Assembly (NCBI GenBank): GCA_037951105.1 | Contig: JBAMJV010003954.1 | Location: 106,525 to 170,524 of the forward strand | From: Echinarachnius parma | Lineage: Eukaryota > Echinodermata > Echinoidea > Clypeasteroida > Echinarachniidae | DNA: 64,000 bases | Direction of reading: 5' to 3' | Shown: positions 34,820 through 47,300 of the stretch, piece by piece | Position numbering within the stretch: position 1 is the stretch's first letter | How the letters are laid out: each line of letters begins with the position of its first letter | Translations under genes and position numbers: made by a program | The notes under the pieces: model-generated | The model's input: the letters and a program-made list of their open reading frames with translations, nothing else | The model's database searches: none | Told to the model about the DNA's origin: nothing

Positions 34820-35830
34820 CGGAACCTGTGGTCGAGAGCGCGATCATGACCCAGGAACAGACCTAGTTCCACTGATCTCTAGATATGATTGGTTAGAGCT
34901 CGATCATGACCCAAGACCAGACCTAGTTCCACTGATCTCTAGATATGCTTATGAAAGCCTTTATGGTTGAATGAGTAAGAGAGGTATGTGTGCTCTGCTA
35001 CGTTGTGGCCGGGAGCACGATCATGACCCAGGACCAGACCTAGTTCCACTGATCTCTAGATATAATTGGATAGAGCTCGATCATGACCCAGGACCAGACC
35101 TAGTTCCACTGATCTCTAGATATGCTTATGAAATCCTTTATGGTTGAATGAGTAAGAGAGGTATGTGTGCTCTGCTACGTTGTGGCCGGGAGCACGATCA
35201 TGACCCAGGACCAGACCTAGTTCCACTGATCTCTAGATATAATTGGATAGAGCTCGATCATGACCCAGGACCAGACCTAGTTCCACTGATCTCTAGATAT
35301 GCTTATGAAAGCCTTTATGGTTGAATGAGTAAGATAGGTATGTGTGCTCTGCTACGTTGTGGCCGGGAGCACGATCATGACCCAGGACCAGACCTAGTTC
35401 CACTGATCTCTAGATATAATTGGATAGAGCTCGATCATGACCCAGGACCAGACCTAGTTCCACTGATCTCTAGATATGCTTATGAAAGCCTTTATGGTTG
35501 AATGAGTAAGAGAGGTATGTGTGCTCTACTACGTTACCTGTGGCCGAGAGCACGATCATGACCCAGGACCAGACCTAGTTCCACTGATCTCTAGATATAA
35601 TTGGATAGAGCTCGATCATGACCCAGGACCAGACCTAGTTACACTGATCTCTAGATATGCTTATGAAAGCCTTTATGGTTGAATGAGTAAGAGAGGTATG
35701 TGTGCTCTACTACGTTACCTGTGGCCGAGAGCACGATCATGACCCAGGACCAAACCTAGTTCCACTCATCTCGTATTAATATTCTTGTGTAAGCCTTTAT
35801 GGGAGGTATGTGTGCTCTGCTACGTTCTTT
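34820..35830. repeat. 177-181-bp satellite array, about 5.5 units
   Basis: Units recur at 34839, 35016, 35193, 35370, 35551 and 35732. Each unit contains an internal duplication of about 59 bp: CGATCATGACCCAGGACCAG through TGATCTCTAGATAT occurs twice. The remainder is a GCTTATGAAAGCCTTTATGG segment. The last two units gained an ACCT insertion, giving 181 bp. Confidence 0.95.
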
Positions 35831-36290
35831 AGAGTTGTTTGTTATTCTAGCATATTGACATCGATGCATTTAGAGCCAATGATGCTTATTACCATGGTAA
35901 TTGTCGCTGGTCTGTAATCGGGCCACTGCCACCTGTCCCTGTGAGCATGGTGAGTTTAGGCTTTTATGACGAAGTCAAACAAAAGTGTCGTAGCGAGTCA
36001 TTGGGGGGATGGGACAAACTTTTGTATTTGTTTAATTTTCAAACGATACACCCCTTTGTTTATTGATGTTTTTGTCAAATTATTTGTTATACGTGTCCCC
36101 CTGTTCCCCATAGCTGTACACGCCATGAAAAACAAATATGAACTGACTGTTGTATAAACAGTTGCATATACAATTGCATAGTGAATATAAAGTGTGTCAC
36201 TTATTTAGTATGGAAGAAGTATAACAATTTCACGTCTATTTGGCAAACACCTATTATATCTTAGGCTACGAAATCATTGAACCTTGCATT

Positions 36291-36842
36291 TTAAAGGGAT
36301 AGTTGAGTTCTGGTAAGGAGAGTACAGTTTTAGTGAAACTGAATTTTAGTAACCAAAACCTGCATCATTACATTACAAACTAATAGTAAGGAAAGGAACA
36401 CAAAATTACAAATGACGTAGTAAAGATCATGTTATCATTCAAAAAGATCCGTTAAAACGTAAGAGGGCGCTCTCTAAACACTCATCGGTTTCAACCATTT
36501 TGAATAAAATATTGTGCATGTGATGCTTGGTTGAAATAGTGATTAGATAGAGAAATAACCAACAACTATTTAAATACCTATTTTGTAACTTTTTTGAAAA
36601 GAGGAAGCATTTTTTTGAACGGCTGGTTCAAAATTCTCTAATAAACCCGGGGCCCCGGGTTTATTACAAATTGTTATATTTATGGATATTTCAGCCGTTT
36701 CTGAACCGATTTTGATCAAACAAAGATGATTTTATTGTTTAAATATTATGCTCTTTCAAATTTTACACTCAGTTTTTCATTACCTCACAAACCAATTAAG
36801 TAGTCTAGCGCCCTCTCTACCAAAACTCAACTTTCCCTTTAA
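36291..36842 (+). mobile_element. TTAA MITE, family A, copy 3 (544 bp)
   Basis: TTAA flanks 36295-36838. Ends are AGGGATAGTTGAGTTCTGGTA and a complement, in the same orientation as copy 1. The centre is a perfect 26-bp palindrome with half AATAAACCCGGGG at 36640-36665. Confidence 0.88.
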
Positions 36843-37514
36843 CGCTCAGTGTAATGTCACTCCCAAAGTGTAGTTACCATAACACTTTATTTGAACTACG
36901 TAAACACAAAATCATCATAAAATAATGTTATTGTCTCGTTTATTATTGTCTACTTTCCTTTACCCAATTTGGCTGATTTATACATGCAGGTTGATTTATA
37001 CATGCGATCTTAATTAATCAATGACTAAAATCAAATAACATAATCAGTATATGAAAGTAGTTATGGCCGAATGACAATGTATGAATAAGGTATTCGGCTA
37101 TACATTTAAACACAAATAATAATATGCTATGGTGAACAATAATGATAGGTCATACTCAAATATAGACAATACTTGTATACATGCACTATATAGGACATAA
37201 TTTGAAACAGGAGCTAATTAACCTAGTCATAAACAACCGACTCTACATCTGGTTTACTCTTATATTGGACTTCATGCTCTACCCCATTCACCGACAGTCA
37301 AGTAGGAATATAGAGACAGATTTGTTGACCTATCAGCGTACCCCACTTCCAACAACTATCTAAATCACTATTATTATAACATAATCACTTATAATAACTT
37401 ATGTAAGTTGGGCTTGTGCTGTCAAGACCTTCGTTGATTGTTTACAGTATATTATACAATTCAATTACAAGGAGATAGCCATAATGTGTCTCGCCCAATT
37501 GCGCGCATCCATGC

Positions 37515-37880
37515 CAACGAAGTTTGGTTACAAACAGATGCAGGGTTGGAAAGCTATTAACCCTAATATAGTCTTGCAGGTAAAATTTCACATTAGACCT
37601 CATTTGACCTTTGACCTACTTATGTGACATTTGACCCCAGCATATCATGGAGGCCAATATAGGGCATCTACTAATCAAGTTTGGTTACAAACAGGTGCAG
37701 GGTTGGACAGTTATAAACCCTAATAGACTCTTACCCCTAAACCTTCATTTTTGACCTCATTTGACATTTGACCTACTTATGTGACATTTGATCCCAGAAT
37801 ATCATGGAGGAAATTATAGGGCATCTACCAATCAAGTTTGGTTACAAACAGATGCAGGGTTGGAAAATTATAAACCGTAA
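37515..37880. repeat. About 160-bp tandem repeat with nuclear-receptor-like half sites
   Basis: Units begin AAGTTTGGTTACAAACAG near 37519, 37676 and 37836. Each carries a chain of TGACCT/TGACAT words. At 37605-37617 TGACCT-T-TGACCT is, on the minus strand, a perfect DR1 site. The second unit has it mutated. Confidence 0.8.
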
Positions 37881-38244
37881 TATAATAATTTAAAGCAATA
37901 ATACAAATTCAATCATGCTAATTGATTTATTATTTACCTATGGAAATTACTGATTAGGAATAACCTAGCAATTTGTATGCATCACCTTTGTACATATATA
38001 TATAGTTTTCATATCAATAATTATTAGTAATGCGGAAATTAGACGGTAATCTGCAGCTGGCTTTGTCTGATCAATCATTATCTTATCAGAATATCACGAG
38101 ATGGCTATTTTCCCATCATATGTTGGCAATTTACCTGTTGTACCCTTTTAAAACCTTTCTGCATTGAATAATGTATGTTGAAACATAACATTAGGCGTAA
38201 ACTATACCATCGCCATCAACATAATCGTCATCGCCAATACCGTT

Positions 38245-38530
38245 GTCCTAATCCTCCTTATCATCATCACTATCATCACCATCATCATCATCATCATCAT
38301 CATCCTCCACATCATCCTTATCATCATCATCATCACTATCATCACTATCATCACTATCATCACTATCATCACTATCACTATCATCACTATCATCACTATC
38401 ATCACTCTCACTATCATCACTATCATCACTATCATCACTATCATCACTATCATCACTATCATCATCACTATCATCCTTATCATCATCATCCTTATCATCA
38501 TCATCATCATCATCATCATCTTCATCATGG
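38245..38530. repeat. (CAT/CAC/CTAT)n microsatellite
   Basis: Nearly 290 bp of ATC-type trinucleotides, mostly as ATCATCACT hexa/nonamer variants. The long frames it creates (His/Tyr, Met/Ile or Asp/Ser) are not genes. Confidence 0.95.
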
Positions 38531-39989
38531 AGGATGGCAAAATCCTTTTGACATTTGAGCCGTACTCTATGGAAAAATAGCACTTTTTAAGTCTAAAAAG
38601 TAGATATTTTGGCCAAGAATGCGACATGGGGAACTAGCTGTATGCCAATTGTGTTCGTCATTCAGCAAATAATCCAATATTGCTATTCACGTGTATAAGT
38701 GGGCACCCGGAAGTATTGGGATTTGTTTCTTTAGCACCGCATTCGGCTAGAATACTCACTGTGGCGTTGAAAATGTTCACGTTGTGTGTAGGGCAGGAAA
38801 TAATAGCATAGTCGCGCATGTCACGCATAGCATAATTGATGTCATGACATTCTGGTTAAATATATTATAAAGTCGAGAGTCAGTTATTGTAAAACCCGAC
38901 CAGTGGTTCGAAACCACGACCTTCCGTTCATCCGTTTATGAGGCGGATGTACAACCTCATTATATTTTGTTCTTATAATCTATCATGTCCTTATCAGGTC
39001 CGCCAAGAACAGTATGGCTTGTGATAATATCAAGAATTTGTCTTAAATCAATTGTATACTCATCAAGTCCGCAAAGCTCAGGATTGTTTAATATTGCTCA
39101 AACGATTAAAGTTATCTTAGAGGCTTAAAAGGAACAACAGTCTTATAATGTATCTTAAGTATTACTTATGTAAGTAAAGGGTTAAGTGTGGGCTACATTT
39201 ACCAACAACACTTGTAACGTGCTTTCCATTTGGGGATGAATTTTATGGTGCGTACCGCCTATGAAGTTTTGTGTGCATTCGATTGCTTAATAGCCATTGT
39301 CAATGCATTTTTCGACTTCCTACATTCGGAGATTGGTTATTCATTTCAGGTATTCATGCACATTGTTTGGGATACAATCGAAGATTTTTTCTTCAAGGGA
39401 TTTTACATAACTATTCTTTACCTTTGAATTGTTTGACCTGGCCTTTGATGGTCCAAAGCAGCAGTTTAAACAAGTGAAAAGAACATTACTGCATGATCTT
39501 ATTTCGTTATCGTTTGATTTAATATCAGCAGTATTTTCATAAAGACCTGCATGTTTGTGTTTTTTGCAATTATTTTATTAAATATAATCGCTCCTAATGG
39601 AAAAAGAACAATGAACACAATTAAACTTTATATAAACTATCATTAATATTACATATAATTATACATTCGATATGCTTCATTATATTATGGCCCACAATTT
39701 TAGGCTACTTCTAACGAATTGTAACAATCAAAATTGAACAGTCATTATTTGATTCAAAACTTCAAATCATATCAAGTTCAATTTGATAGTTTAATATATC
39801 TCCTAATCGCATGACCTTGTAAATTTCAATACGTTGAAGATAATCATGAGAAAACGTAACCTGCATGTGCTTGGAGGAGATAGGCATTATCTAGATAATT
39901 ATACAATAATACAGGGTCGTCCTATAGAGACAATGAACTTGAAAAGGGAACTTGAAAATGATTCGAGAGAAAGGGGGATGGGCATTTAT
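38531..39989. other. No recognisable gene
   Basis: AT-rich sequence. A minus-strand stretch at about 38960-38890 has a tRNA-Met-like anticodon loop (CTCATAA) and GGTTTCGAACC, but no D-arm. I do not call it a gene. Confidence 0.5.
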
Positions 39990-41290
39990 CCTCCTCTACC
40001 CAACAACGACTGGCAAAATAACTATTTTGGATTTTCTGCAAAGAATCAACTTTATTTTAACTATCTAATTGCCATGCACTACATCCGCATAATCAAAATG
40101 ATGAAGAATAATTGAATAATATATTAACTTCAAATATGATTCATTCATGAAATATCTTAGTCTTCGAAAAATCCCAACCAATTTATACATTTTCTTACAT
40201 ATGCATATTCCATTTCAGTTCCGAATCGATTAAAACACCCACATATTAAGTTCTCTATTCCAAAATACACTGAATTACATTTGGATCTTTTTGAGAGAAA
40301 CAAGTAACAGTGTAATCAACATATAGATGTAAATGACAACCATTACAAATACTCGGTATATCATTTATGTATATAAAATTATGAATAACAAGGGACGGAG
40401 ATATGGAACTCCGTATATTAAAGGTACTTGTGCAAAAACCAAACTATCTACAGAAGTAACTTTTTTCCTATTTGTTAAACAACTTTCAAAAAATTTATAT
40501 CATGTGTTTGTTATACTTATATGAGCTAATTTAACGAACAGCCGCTCGTGGTTAAGTAGATCAAAAGCTTTTTGTAAGCCTACACAAACTGCCCGGTGTA
40601 AAGCCCATTGTCCATTGCAAGAAGCCAATCATTCGCAACATTAACCAGTGCAGTGCAAGTAGAATGTTTGGGTCTAAAACCAGATTGTTGTGAAACCAAG
40701 ATATTATGCAAGTAGAAGTATTAATCAATTGTTGTTGGCCAATTCTTTATAGTAATTTGGAGATTCATGGTAGTAATGATATGGGCCGATAATTACTTGG
40801 ATCTGATTCGTCACCTCTTTTGTGTAGAGGAATAATTTTGGCATTTTTTCCACTGACAAGGCACTTTGCCATCAAATATTAATTAATTTATTAAATAAGT
40901 GATAGAATGAACAATTTCCAAAGCCGCTGTTTTTAAAACATACACAGATATTCTATCAGTACCAACGAATTTCTCAATATTTAAATGTATATAATTCAGA
41001 AACAGGTGATATTGTAAAAGTATCACCAACAAATGGCAGGTTTGAAGGTGAATCAATTTAGCACAATTTCGAATATCATCATTTAAAATAACAAATCCAA
41101 CATTATCAAAATGTAAATTAAAATTCATTAGCAGTTGACCGAGAATCGTTTACTGGAATAGAAGTTGATGTGCAATTATTAGATACAACCAAATTAAAAA
41201 CTTTCCAGGATGTATTCCTAGTAAAAGGATTGGAAGGGTTGGCTATTTTTTCAGTAAACTATTTCCTTTTAGCCTTACGTAGGAGATATT
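39990..41290 (-). pseudogene. LINE reverse-transcriptase remnant
   Basis: On the minus strand, split over frames, one can read GTDRISVYVLKTAA, then IIPLHKRGDESDPSNYRPIS, QQSGFRPKHSTCTALV, LQKAFDLLNHERL and, near 40150, a YFMNESYLKLIYYSIILHHFDYAD-like end. These are the RT palm and thumb motifs of a CR1/L2/Jockey-type LINE. Many stops and frameshifts make it dead. It could belong to the same family as the endonuclease fragment at 4650-6830. Confidence 0.8.
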
Positions 41291-41598
41291 AGACAATCAT
41301 TACGTTTTTTTTGTTATTTTCTTGGTATGGAAAAGAATGGTTTCATATTTCAAAACATTCTTTGTACATAATAAAAACAAATATTTAGTGAATTACAAGC
41401 AAATGCATGAACCACAAGAAAAACTCAGCTTTAATCCAACAGAATGTGGTGGGGCGATTACTAACATGTTGGTTTGTGATTGGCCAGTCGTTGACAAATT
41501 GGGTTAAATGATAGACGCTAAGAATATTTAGGAAAATAATTAATTATGTACTGTTGATAGATTACGGCTGCCACTCATGGTATTGACCTTGCTTTGTG

Positions 41599-41739
41599 AT
41601 TGGACAGGGAACAGCCAATCATGAGCTGATGACGAGTCACGTTTGCTAATGGAATAGCGGTAGCATCATATCCATGATATAAGGGACAGTAGACATCGAC
41701 ATTTCAGACATCGGCCGCCGCTCTTTGATCGGGGACAAG
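41599..41739 (+). promoter_or_regulatory. Candidate promoter with a short untranslated first exon
   Basis: An inverted CCAAT box (ATTGG, 41599) and a CCAAT (41615) precede GATATAAG at 41676-41683. An initiator-like TTTCAGACA lies about 29 bp further (41702-41710). A strong donor GGGGACAAG|gtaaga follows at 41739. The order and spacing fit a TATA promoter with a 35-base exon. The next plus-strand acceptor before a real ATG is CCGCAG|GATCT at 44333, so it may be the 5' UTR exon of the apextrin-like gene. Confidence 0.4.
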
Positions 41740-41759
41740 GTAAGATTTTTAACAACCAT

Positions 41760-42859
41760 TCAGTAAGGGTTACGATAATGCTACCGAGGATCTCTCTCTA
41801 TCTCTGTCTTTATATCTCCTCCTATATGCTACCACGTTATTATGCTTTGCTTTTAATTCGCTTTAGAATTATAAAATATGTCTGAATATAGCTTCATTTC
41901 GCAATTTAAAGGTAGTCTCAGCTATGTGCAGCCCATAAAATAGTAATATATCTAGATGATTATGTTTGGCAAGAAGAAAAAACTCAAAGTACAATTATTG
42001 ATATGGAAGAGATGAATTTTGAAGGAAGTATAGGAATGTATTTATGTCCATTTTCCTCAAGTGTCTTGCGGAGATATTCAACAATTCTGTGTTTTGTACT
42101 GTTTGTGTTTTCATTAACAGCTAGTACAGAATGGAAAAGTATCACGAGCTAAATTTTCACACATTACTAGGCAAGCCCATGAACCACAGGAAATAGCTGA
42201 CATTACCAAAACGTGTTTGCTTTATTGTTGTTCAAAAATCATCGTCTTTTTAATATGTATACCAAAGTAGGTACAACAACAGGCAAGTTTGAATTAAAGC
42301 TGGTAGTCGGGTTAACACTCAAACGATAGACTTAATTCCACACACGATAAGTTGTCACTTTTTACAGTGGCGTCGATTTCGATCGAGGAGTGGGGGTATG
42401 GTACCGATGTTTTTGGACAGTGAAGTCCTCTATGTATGTTGGATAGGGGACGTGGTGTGATGATGATGATGATAATAATGATAATAATAATAATGTAGTC
42501 TAGTTCGCCATGCTGATAAATGAATACTGTGTATCACTGAGTCTGTGTGCAAGCATTCAATGCGAGCAAGCGTTTTGAAAAAGTTATCATTTCTAACGCT
42601 AGAAAACATCAATCCATTATCGCTGTCTACACGCCAAATTCGTAGTAGTAGAGGTACAAGTGGGGTGGTTAAACAGGTTTCCAGTTAGGGGAAGAGAGCA
42701 AGAAAGGGGCAGTTTCGGGGACGGGCTCTTTCGAGAAGAAACTCCGGACGTTTAGAGAAAAAAAACAGATAAAAACAAAGCACAGACTTAAAATGTTTTT
42801 TGCTTTTTGATAAAGGTTGTATGTAATATCATTTGAAAATTATTATGTTCTTGTAATAT
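41760..42859. other. No recognisable gene
   Basis: AT-rich, with a short GAT/AAT microsatellite near 42458-42495 and a single hAT-like end, CAGTGGCGTCGAT, near 42366. Confidence 0.5.
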
Positions 42860-43620
42860 TAATTGACAGTGCAGAAAAGTGCCCGGTAGGAACCAGATTT
42901 GTCATTTCCGGGCCCAGATATGCCCTACCTGGTCCGAAATTCTCCTTATACAGAGCCGAATTCGCCTTATTAGTGCGCAGTAAAATGCCCCAATTACATA
43001 GGCGAAATATTGAATTTCATGGTTAAAAAATGCCCCATCAGAGGCGAAATGTTTATTTTCAAGGACCAATTTTACCCACCCCGTCAGAGCTGAGATTGCA
43101 CTATTGACATGTAAAAAGACTGAACAACGACAGTTTGGAAATATTAATCTTTTAAAGGTTCCAAATGACTTCGTAGAACCAAAATTGTAATATTTTTAGC
43201 ACCAGAAGGCCCTGTCATAAAGTAAAAAATGCCACGTTTAATTAACAAAATTGGCCCGTTAGGAGCAAAATTTATATCTAAGGGGGGAGGGGGGGGGGGG
43301 GGGCAACAGTACACTAGTAGAGCCGATATTGCCCTATTATTTCGATTGCCGAAAGTGCCCAGTCACTCTCAATGGGGCAAACGTGTCCTGCTTGACTTTC
43401 ATAAGTGCCCCGTCAGGAACAGAATTTTACTTTCATTTCAAAGAGGCGAAAATGTCTTTCTACAGCAGAAGTTGCCCTACTCGAATGCGAAAAGGGCCCA
43501 ACCAGCTGACCAGTGACGACATTTTCACTTTGAAGGAGGCCAAAGTGCTTTTTTAGGCCTGAAAGTGCCATAAGGAATAATCAAAATGTGCCCCGTCAGT
43601 ACCGGGTTTTGTAAACCTTT
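42860..43620. repeat. Degenerate 30-40-bp tandem repeat with TGCCCC(GTCAG) core
   Basis: Twenty or so loose units such as AAAATGCCCCATCAGAGGCG and AAGTGCCCCGTCAGGAACAG alternate with T/A-rich segments. A G run lies near 43281-43302. The open frames here are by-products. A related array in the opposite orientation lies at 61160-61860. Confidence 0.65.
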
Positions 43621-43754
43621 GCAAAGCCTATAGGAAATGTAAAGGCTGCACTTTCAGCAAAAGGTATCAGTACACCTCTTTCACGCGATCCGCACCGGTG
43701 GTAGAAGTATAAATACTATTAAAAGTATTAGTAGCAGTAATCATATTATAGATA

Positions 43755-43771
43755 GTAGTAGTAGTATTAGC

Positions 43772-43821
<50 letters not shown>

Positions 43822-43840
43822 AAGTAGTAGTAGTAGTAGC

Positions 43841-43919
<79 letters not shown>

Positions 43920-43925
43920 ATAGTA
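43755..43925. repeat. (TAG)n microsatellite
   Basis: About 57 TAG units with a few GCAG/GAAG interruptions. On the minus strand it would read as poly-leucine. Confidence 0.96.
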
Positions 43926-44255
43926 AATAGTGGATTTTCACATTAAAAATACTAATTTTGACATAATTAGGAAATTGGCAAAATATTCTCGCCTTGTTCC
44001 TTACCTTTTTGAAAGGTGGGGGGTATAGTGTGTGTGTATGTAGGGGGGGGGGGGGGTGTGTGTATATATATATATATCCCCACCATCCAGGGATCTACGT
44101 CAGTTAATATATCCCTTTCCTACATGAACCCTTGCAAAAATGCGTATGGTGAAAGGCTAAAAATTCATTACCGGATCGATGTTCCTGATGTTCAATGAAA
44201 GTGGCATTGATGTGTTGCATATTATTAGTTTTCTTTTTGTGTCGTTTCTTGTTTT

Positions 44256-44266
44256 TATATATATAA
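44256..44266 (+). promoter_or_regulatory. TATA-like box upstream of the apextrin-like gene
   Basis: TATATATAAG lies about 105 bp before the ATG, with TTCAGTGTT, a possible initiator, 40 bp downstream. It is an alternative to the promoter at 41.7 kb. A (GT)n/G-run/(TA)n microsatellite lies at 44028-44076. Confidence 0.45.
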
Positions 44267-44369
44267 GAGATTAATTGCGTATCGTAGTGGACTAAGTTCA
44301 GTGTTTTGTGCAATTTGTGCAATCAATCCGCAGGATCTATTGGTTAAAGTCGATTAGCACTGAGTCAAA

Positions 44370-47300
44370 ATGAAGGTGAAGGTGACATTCACCATCAGCC
44401 TGCTGTTGCTGTTGAATGCTCGCATCTGCTGCAGCAGCAGCTTGGGTACCCCGAAAGCTGAAGGAGTGAATTTCATCGGGATCGGCTACAACATTCTGGA
44501 TGGTAACCCCGAGGGGGGCGACTTGAGTTCGGGAGGGGTCGACCCCGGACTACTGGTGGGGCGACGAGCTTTTACTCTGTCATACGATGAAAGGCGTACA
44601 ACCAGCGATGGCGAGTTTCTTGTTCCAGACGAGTGCGAGTTTATCCATCGGAGCAGCGCATATACCTCGTCATCGTATAACACCTTTTACGGGACCGAGA
44701 GCTACCAGTCCAAGCTGTCCACTCAAATTGACCAGTCAGGTACGTGTTACATATCACTCCTATAATAATATTAACAACAACAACAATACTAATAATAAAA
44801 GTAGTAATAAACTGTTCATGTGTTGTCTTGTTAATGTAGTAACGTTTGGGGAAAATATCCAAAACAATTTTGAGTAAATATTTTCATGAGCAAAAATACA
44901 TTCGTGACAAATTATTAGTAATCGATGTTTTCATGTTTTCATGGCCAGGATGTGATATACAAAATGCATAATCAACAAATGTTTGTTATTAAATTAGGCC
45001 TATGTTATTATATCCCACAAAGGCGAACAATGTTTTGACGAAACATCAGGACATTATCCATTCAAGAAGCGATGAGGTTATAGTTATTAATTTTATTACT
45101 TTGTCTTTTATAATATGTTCAAAATTAGATGTATAATGATGATAGGTATGTAAAACAAGCATCTCGTTAACCCTAACAAGCCCAAATATATTTGTTCTCA
45201 ATATGTTGTATAAATGTATTGCTTTTTATTGTTTTGGCGCGATTTTTCTTGAAAAACAAAAATTAAATATGTATTTAAAGAATAAAATTTAATATTTATG
45301 TAATTCCTGAAATTAAAACACTAAAAACAGCCTCATTTAGGCTATTACATTTTTGACTTGTTCATTTCAAGAAAAACAAAACCCTCAAAAATATGAAAAA
45401 TATGCATACCATATACTGGTTCCCATGGCAACAGGAATTGATGGATGTGTTCAACTTTTATATTACAATGTTCATCATAATATTTTAGGAAATGTCACCT
45501 AATTTGGTTTGAATCGAACCAAAACTGTAGACGGGGCGAGCAAAAATGTGGAAGGTGGCACAAGAAGAAAAGAAAAATATTCTCGAGTCACTACACATTA
45601 ACCATCCAGTGGCATGAATAGTGCATGGTTTGGAGTTGAATATTAAACAAATATACCATGCACTGAGAGCCTCTAGTTGAAATTATGGATTCCGAGGTGA
45701 CAGGAAAAGCACTATGTTCTGAGGGTCGTAGACCCGAAGAACATAGTGCTTTTTCTGTCACCGAGGAATCCATAATTTTACTAGTGGCTCGAAATAGTGC
45801 ATGATATATTTGTTTTATATCCTTCGCATAATCATAATTATCGCAAAAACAAATGATTTCAATTAAATTAAAGAAAAATATAAAGAAAAACAAAACATTG
45901 ATCATGGAATCATCACTGCACTGACTATGTTCTGTTTGTGACACTGACCCCCTTTGCGCAATAGTCCTAGGCGCAGAGCGCGTATTGCGCTCTCTTTCCA
46001 TTTATGGTTACGCGCCTTAACAACTAATGCGCACCCAAAATGCAAAACGCGCGCATCAAAGTGAATAATTAACCTGCTTTACATACTACACACGTGTTTA
46101 TTGTATGGAGAAAATACATTACACATACAGCTAGTGCAGTGCATACCGCGGCCGATTGTTAAATGACGAATTAGTGTCACGACCACAGAAGGACAACGAT
46201 GCACAATGTGCACCATTGTCGTAATTTTAAAATTCGAATACTGCTACGTTATACATGAAATGCATCTCTAGAATATTCTTTGGAACTTATTGATATTCAC
46301 GGGTGAAAATATGCTGTATTTCTTTTTAAAAAACTCTTTGAGAAATCTCGTCGAGCATCTTTCGCAAGCTAAAACAAGACCTCTGCTCGCAGGGAAGTTT
46401 TATAACACGCATCTCTATGGGCTCAATATGATCACCCGGCGTTTATGACGTCATTCATGGAATAGCATTTACTATTCCATGAATGACGTCACGCATAGCA
46501 CATTTTTCTCCATGGGCATTACTATGTTTGGTCACATGACGCTATGTAGACCAATCACTGAACACGATTTCATTCATGTAGGATATAAACCAGAATAGAC
46601 ACCGATACATTTTGAATTTCTCGAGTGCATTTAGTATTGCACGAGTGAAATTCAAAATGTTGGGGTGTGTATTGTGGAATATTTAACGACAAGAAGCATG
46701 AACTATTTGTTATATAAGATGATTATTTTGAGGAAGTGGTTTTGTTATCATATTGATGAACCCGAATTGACCTCACGGTTGTGACGTCACAATGCTTGTT
46801 TACATTGTGTTTTCTATCGAAAAAAAACTCGCGAAAGTGATCATGAAAAAGATGGAAAATGCTTCGTTTTGTGAATTATCTGCTCCATATAGTAAATAAA
46901 TGTTGGCAGTAAATTGCATGGTATGTGGTTTGGTATTGCCAAGTTTGGGACTGGAAATGCACACAGCCCTTTGATTATTCTCACTTTTACCGACGATTTT
47001 ACGGCGATTTCACAGCGGACTGAATTTTACGTTACGCACTTCAAGGCCATGCCTTGTTTGGCTCTCTATGGGAAGTTTGTACACACATACCGTGCATGAA
47101 TTTATGTTATAGTGCTCGTTACCAGGTAGTAACGTGCACTATACTGGATTAAAGGGATCTAGTAACTTTGTTGACATGTGCAAAAAGTGATGAATGGTTG
47201 ATGCAATGTATATTGTTGTTATCTCATATGTCCACAGGGTATTGTGTGAAAATTTTAAATCAAATGGACATTGCATGGCCAAGTAATGAGCGAAAATGCA

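Noticed and set aside
34776-34970. Frame with repeated DHDPxxDLVPLISRY
   Set aside because: It comes from the doubled block of the 177-bp satellite, and later units carry stops.
38175-38627. His/Tyr-, Met/Ile- and Asp/Ser-rich open frames
   Set aside because: By-products of the ATC-type microsatellite on both strands.
38890-38960. Minus-strand tRNA-Met-like sequence
   Set aside because: The anticodon loop and a B-box-like sequence are present, but there is no D-arm, A box or acceptor stem.
39834-40115. 93-codon plus-strand open frame
   Set aside because: It overlaps the minus-strand LINE remnant, whose antisense explains it.
43741-43941. Poly-leucine frame on the minus strand
   Set aside because: Produced by the (TAG)n microsatellite.
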